Shown here piece by piece: positions 62,180 to 64,000 of a stretch of DNA of 64,000 nt (the first letter of the stretch is position 1; each line of letters starts with the position of its first letter). The stretch is from Opitutaceae bacterium EW11 (GTDB taxonomy: Bacteria; Verrucomicrobiota; Verrucomicrobiia; Opitutales; Opitutaceae), in NCBI GenBank assembly GCA_003054665.1, contig QAYY01000003.1, positions 124,001 through 188,000 of the forward strand. The letters are read 5' to 3'. The notes under the pieces were generated by a model. It saw nothing but the letters and a program-made list of their open reading frames with translations. It was not told the DNA's origin and searched no databases. The translations under genes and the position numbers were made by a program.

Positions 62180-63344
62180 CGCGGATCGCGGAGATGATCC
62201 GGTCCTGCTGATCGTCGCCGAGGGTGGGAAAGAGCGGGAGACTGACGATGCGGTCGGAGATGTGCTCTGCATTGGGAAAATCGCCCGGCCCCCAGCCGTA
62301 GGTGCCGCGGTAATACGGGTACAGGTGGGCGGCGCGGTAATGGAGACCCGTCCCGATGTTTCGCTGCTTCAGCGCCTCCATGAACTCGTCGCGGGTCAGC
62401 GCCGTGCCCGCGTCCGTGTTCACGAGCGGCGCGAAGAGATGCCACGCGTGTTTGTGCGGGTACGCCGGCGCCTTGGGCAGGACGAATTCGGGCCAGTCCG
62501 CCATCGCCTCGAGGTACCGCCGCGCGAGCTGGGTGCGGCGGGCGATGAACGCGTCCAGCAGCGGGAGCTGGTGCAGCCCGAGCGCCGCCTGGATGTCCAT
62601 CATGTTGAATTTGTAGCCGGGCTCGAGGATCTCGTAGTGCTGGTTGCCCGTTTTGCCGAAGCGCGCCCAGGCCTCGCGGTCCATGCCGTGAAAACGCTGG
62701 AGCTGAATCTCGGCCGCCAGGGCGTCGTCGCGCAGCGTCACGGCGCCGCCCTCGCCGGTGGTGATGTTTTTGTTCGGATGAAACGAAAACACCTGCACGT
62801 CGCCGAACGAGCCGATGCGGCGGCCGCGATATTCGGTGCCGATGGCGTGCGCCGCGTCCTCGATCACCCGCAGCCCGTGTTCCGAGGCCAGCGCATGGAT
62901 GGGATCCAGGTCGACCGGGCTGCCGGCGAAGTGCACCGGCATGATGGCGCGGGTCCTCGGCGTGATGGCGTGGGCCAGGCGTTTGACGTCGAGGTTGTAG
63001 GTGTCGCGTTCGACGTCCACCAGGACGGGCCGCCCGCCCGCGAGCACGATGACGTTGAGCGTCGCGGCGAAGGTCATCGGCGTCGTGATCACCTCGTCGC
63101 CCGGCTGAAGCTTCAGCGCCCTGAGCGCCAGGAACAGCCCGGCGGTCGCCGACGTGAGTGCGAGGGCGTGCGGGGCGCCGAGGTAGGCGCGCAACTCCTG
63201 CTCAAAACGTTTCACCCTCGGACCGGTCGTGATCCAGCCCGATTCAAGGCAGGCGCCTACTTCGGCGATGGCTTCGGCCGAGATTGTCGGCCGGGAGAAA
63301 GGCAGGAACGTCTCGAACGCGGGCAGCACGGCGGCGGTGTCCAT
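62160..63344 (-). CDS. arnB: ArnB-like UDP-4-keto-pentose aminotransferase
   Basis: This 394-residue PLP-dependent enzyme of the DegT/DnrJ/EryC1 family makes UDP-L-Ara4N from the UDP-4-keto-pentose with glutamate as amino donor. The visible features are FLPFSRPTISAEAIAEV and WITTGPRVKRFEQEL near the N-terminus, and TSATAGLFLAL (about 64-74). Others are EDAAHAIGTEYRGRRIG and the Schiff-base lysine K192 in SFHPNKNITTGEGG. Length equals the E. coli ArnB class (about 380-385). It lies five bases after the arnT fragment and overlaps arnC, so it is inside one operon. Confidence 0.92.
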   Translation of the reverse strand: MDTAAVLPAFETFLPFSRPTISAEAIAEVGACLESGWITTGPRVKRFEQELRAYLGAPHALALTSATAGLFLALRALKLQPGDEVITTPMTFAATLNVIVLAGGRPVLVDVERDTYNLDVKRLAHAITPRTRAIMPVHFAGSPVDLDPIHALASEHGLRVIEDAAHAIGTEYRGRRIGSFGDVQVFSFHPNKNITTGEGGAVTLRDDALAAEIQLQRFHGMDREAWARFGKTGNQHYEILEPGYKFNMMDIQAALGLHQLPLLDAFIARRTQLARRYLEAMADWPEFVLPKAPAYPHKHAWHLFAPLVNTDAGTALTRDEFMEALKQRNIGTGLHYRAAHLYPYYRGTYGWGPGDFPNAEHISDRIVSLPLFPTLGDDQQDRIISAIRDVFDRA

Positions 63345-63349
63345 GGAAA

Positions 63350-64000
63350 TCAGCGGGCTTGGTTGGTGAGCAGAAGGTAACGGGATGACTCAGCGACCAC
63401 GGCGGGCGCCTGCGGCAGCGCGGAGAACCAGTCAGGCGCGTCGCGCCGCTTCACCAGGGCGTAGCTCCGGGGGCCGTGCTGCCAGCGCTCGAAAAAGGCC
63501 TCCCGTCCGATGAAGCGGCTGGCGGTGCGCCCGGGCTCTGCGTGAATGCCGAAGGCGAGTTCCCCCTCGTAGCCGACGACGTCGACCAGCCGCCCGAGGT
63601 AGAACGGAAAGTCCTGAAAGTATTCGCCCACGCAGTACACGATGTCCTCCGGCTGGAGTTTCGGGGCCAGGGCGGCGGCGAGCGTTTTTGTCGACCGGGC
63701 GTCGAGGTAGCCGCCGACCCGGTTCGCCGGGGCGAGAAAAAGCGCCCAGCCCGCGGCGAGGCAGATCACGGCCGGGCGGAACGCGCCCTTCGCCAGGTAT
63801 CGGAGGCAGAACCCCGCGCCGACGAGGAGCGGCAGCGCGAGCACGACCCGCATCGGCCGGAGAGCTGCAGCGACACCGGCGGCGCTCGAAGGGAGTTTGG
63901 CGACGAGCAGGGCGAGGCCGAGAAGGACGAGGATCCCGGCGGCGATCCCGAGCGCGGCGCGCGTCGCGGCGGAGGTGCGGGCATCTTTCATCCAGAGCTC
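63350..64000 (-). CDS. arnT: ArnT-like glycosyltransferase, C-terminal part (cut by window edge)
   Basis: The frame is open to the window end, so only about 216 C-terminal residues are visible; the Met at 63991 is internal. There are three hydrophobic helices (about 15-34, 45-63 and 71-88). A soluble C-terminal domain follows, with DIVYCVGEYFQDFPFYLGR, EGELAFGIHAEPGRT and ERWQHGPRSYALVKR. This is the pattern of the C-terminal periplasmic domain of ArnT-type (GT39/GT83) transferases, which move L-Ara4N from undecaprenyl phosphate onto lipid A. Its place upstream of arnB, with a five-base gap, supports the call. In E. coli arnT follows arnD instead. Confidence 0.75.
   Translation of the reverse strand, partial: ELWMKDARTSAATRAALGIAAGILVLLGLALLVAKLPSSAAGVAAALRPMRVVLALPLLVGAGFCLRYLAKGAFRPAVICLAAGWALFLAPANRVGGYLDARSTKTLAAALAPKLQPEDIVYCVGEYFQDFPFYLGRLVDVVGYEGELAFGIHAEPGRTASRFIGREAFFERWQHGPRSYALVKRRDAPDWFSALPQAPAVVAESSRYLLLTNQAR

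Noticed and set aside
1-64000. tRNA, rRNA, CRISPR array or prophage
   Set aside because: I looked for T-loop sequences, regular spaced repeats and phage structural or integrase genes. None was found, and the palindromic repeats have no regular spacer pattern.

Overview
The window is a high-G+C bacterial chromosome segment. It is most probably from the Verrucomicrobiota, and Opitutaceae-like members are my best guess. That guess rests on the dispersed GC-rich palindromic intergenic repeats, a PEP-CTERM exosortase substrate, secreted beta-helix proteins, TonB receptors, weak Shine-Dalgarno sites and the general gene repertoire. No rRNA, tRNA, CRISPR array or intact transposase gene is visible, so the assignment is inference.

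Layout. 1-3000: the end of an AsmA-like gene, a repeat-filled gap, a DUF4190/pilin-like protein and a small membrane protein. 2958-5935: an island visibly poorer in G+C than its surroundings, framed by imperfect inverted repeats. It carries a tight three-gene operon: a Dam-type adenine methylase, a ParB-like CTP-box/HTH protein, and a two-part protein with a possible degenerate nuclease fold followed by an RNxxxH (HEPN-type) motif. A 21-bp operator-like dyad lies just upstream. This is the best candidate in the window for an undescribed (defence-like) system. 5970-10000: accessory genes separated by a shared ~90-100 bp repeat: a membrane protein, a helical-repeat/Arr rifampin ADP-ribosyltransferase fusion, a LOG-family enzyme and a frameshifted Kelch gene.

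10300-23250: a GNAT acetyltransferase, a PEP mutase/isocitrate lyase-family enzyme, a subclass-B3-like metallo-beta-lactamase, a secreted beta-helix protein, membrane proteins, RapA and a PEP-CTERM protein, interrupted by dense repeat clusters. 23250-30693: an MdtABC-type RND operon (adaptor plus two permeases, no outer-membrane gene). 30888-41187: a PHP metallohydrolase beside a TonB receptor with an operator-like dyad, a second beta-helix protein, two secreted proteins and an acyltransferase. 41415-46393: a PAS histidine kinase with a response regulator whose HD-GYP domain has lost its metal ligands, a GNAT/zinc-ribbon pair and a second acyltransferase.

46619-54948: an AcrA-AcrB-OprM-type tripartite RND operon with two trailing membrane-protein genes, divergent from a LysR regulator. 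55258-57851: a small CxxC secreted protein followed by an OprC-type TonB-dependent copper receptor. 57912-64000: a minus-strand arn operon (arnT part, arnB, arnC, arnA split into two genes, arnD, then a two-helix channel-like protein) for L-Ara4N modification of lipid A. Several loci (arr, B3 lactamase, two RND pumps, arn) would affect antibiotic susceptibility if functional.

The GC-rich palindromes sit only behind gene 3' ends (convergent or tandem spacers) and are absent from the divergent promoter regions that I inspected.
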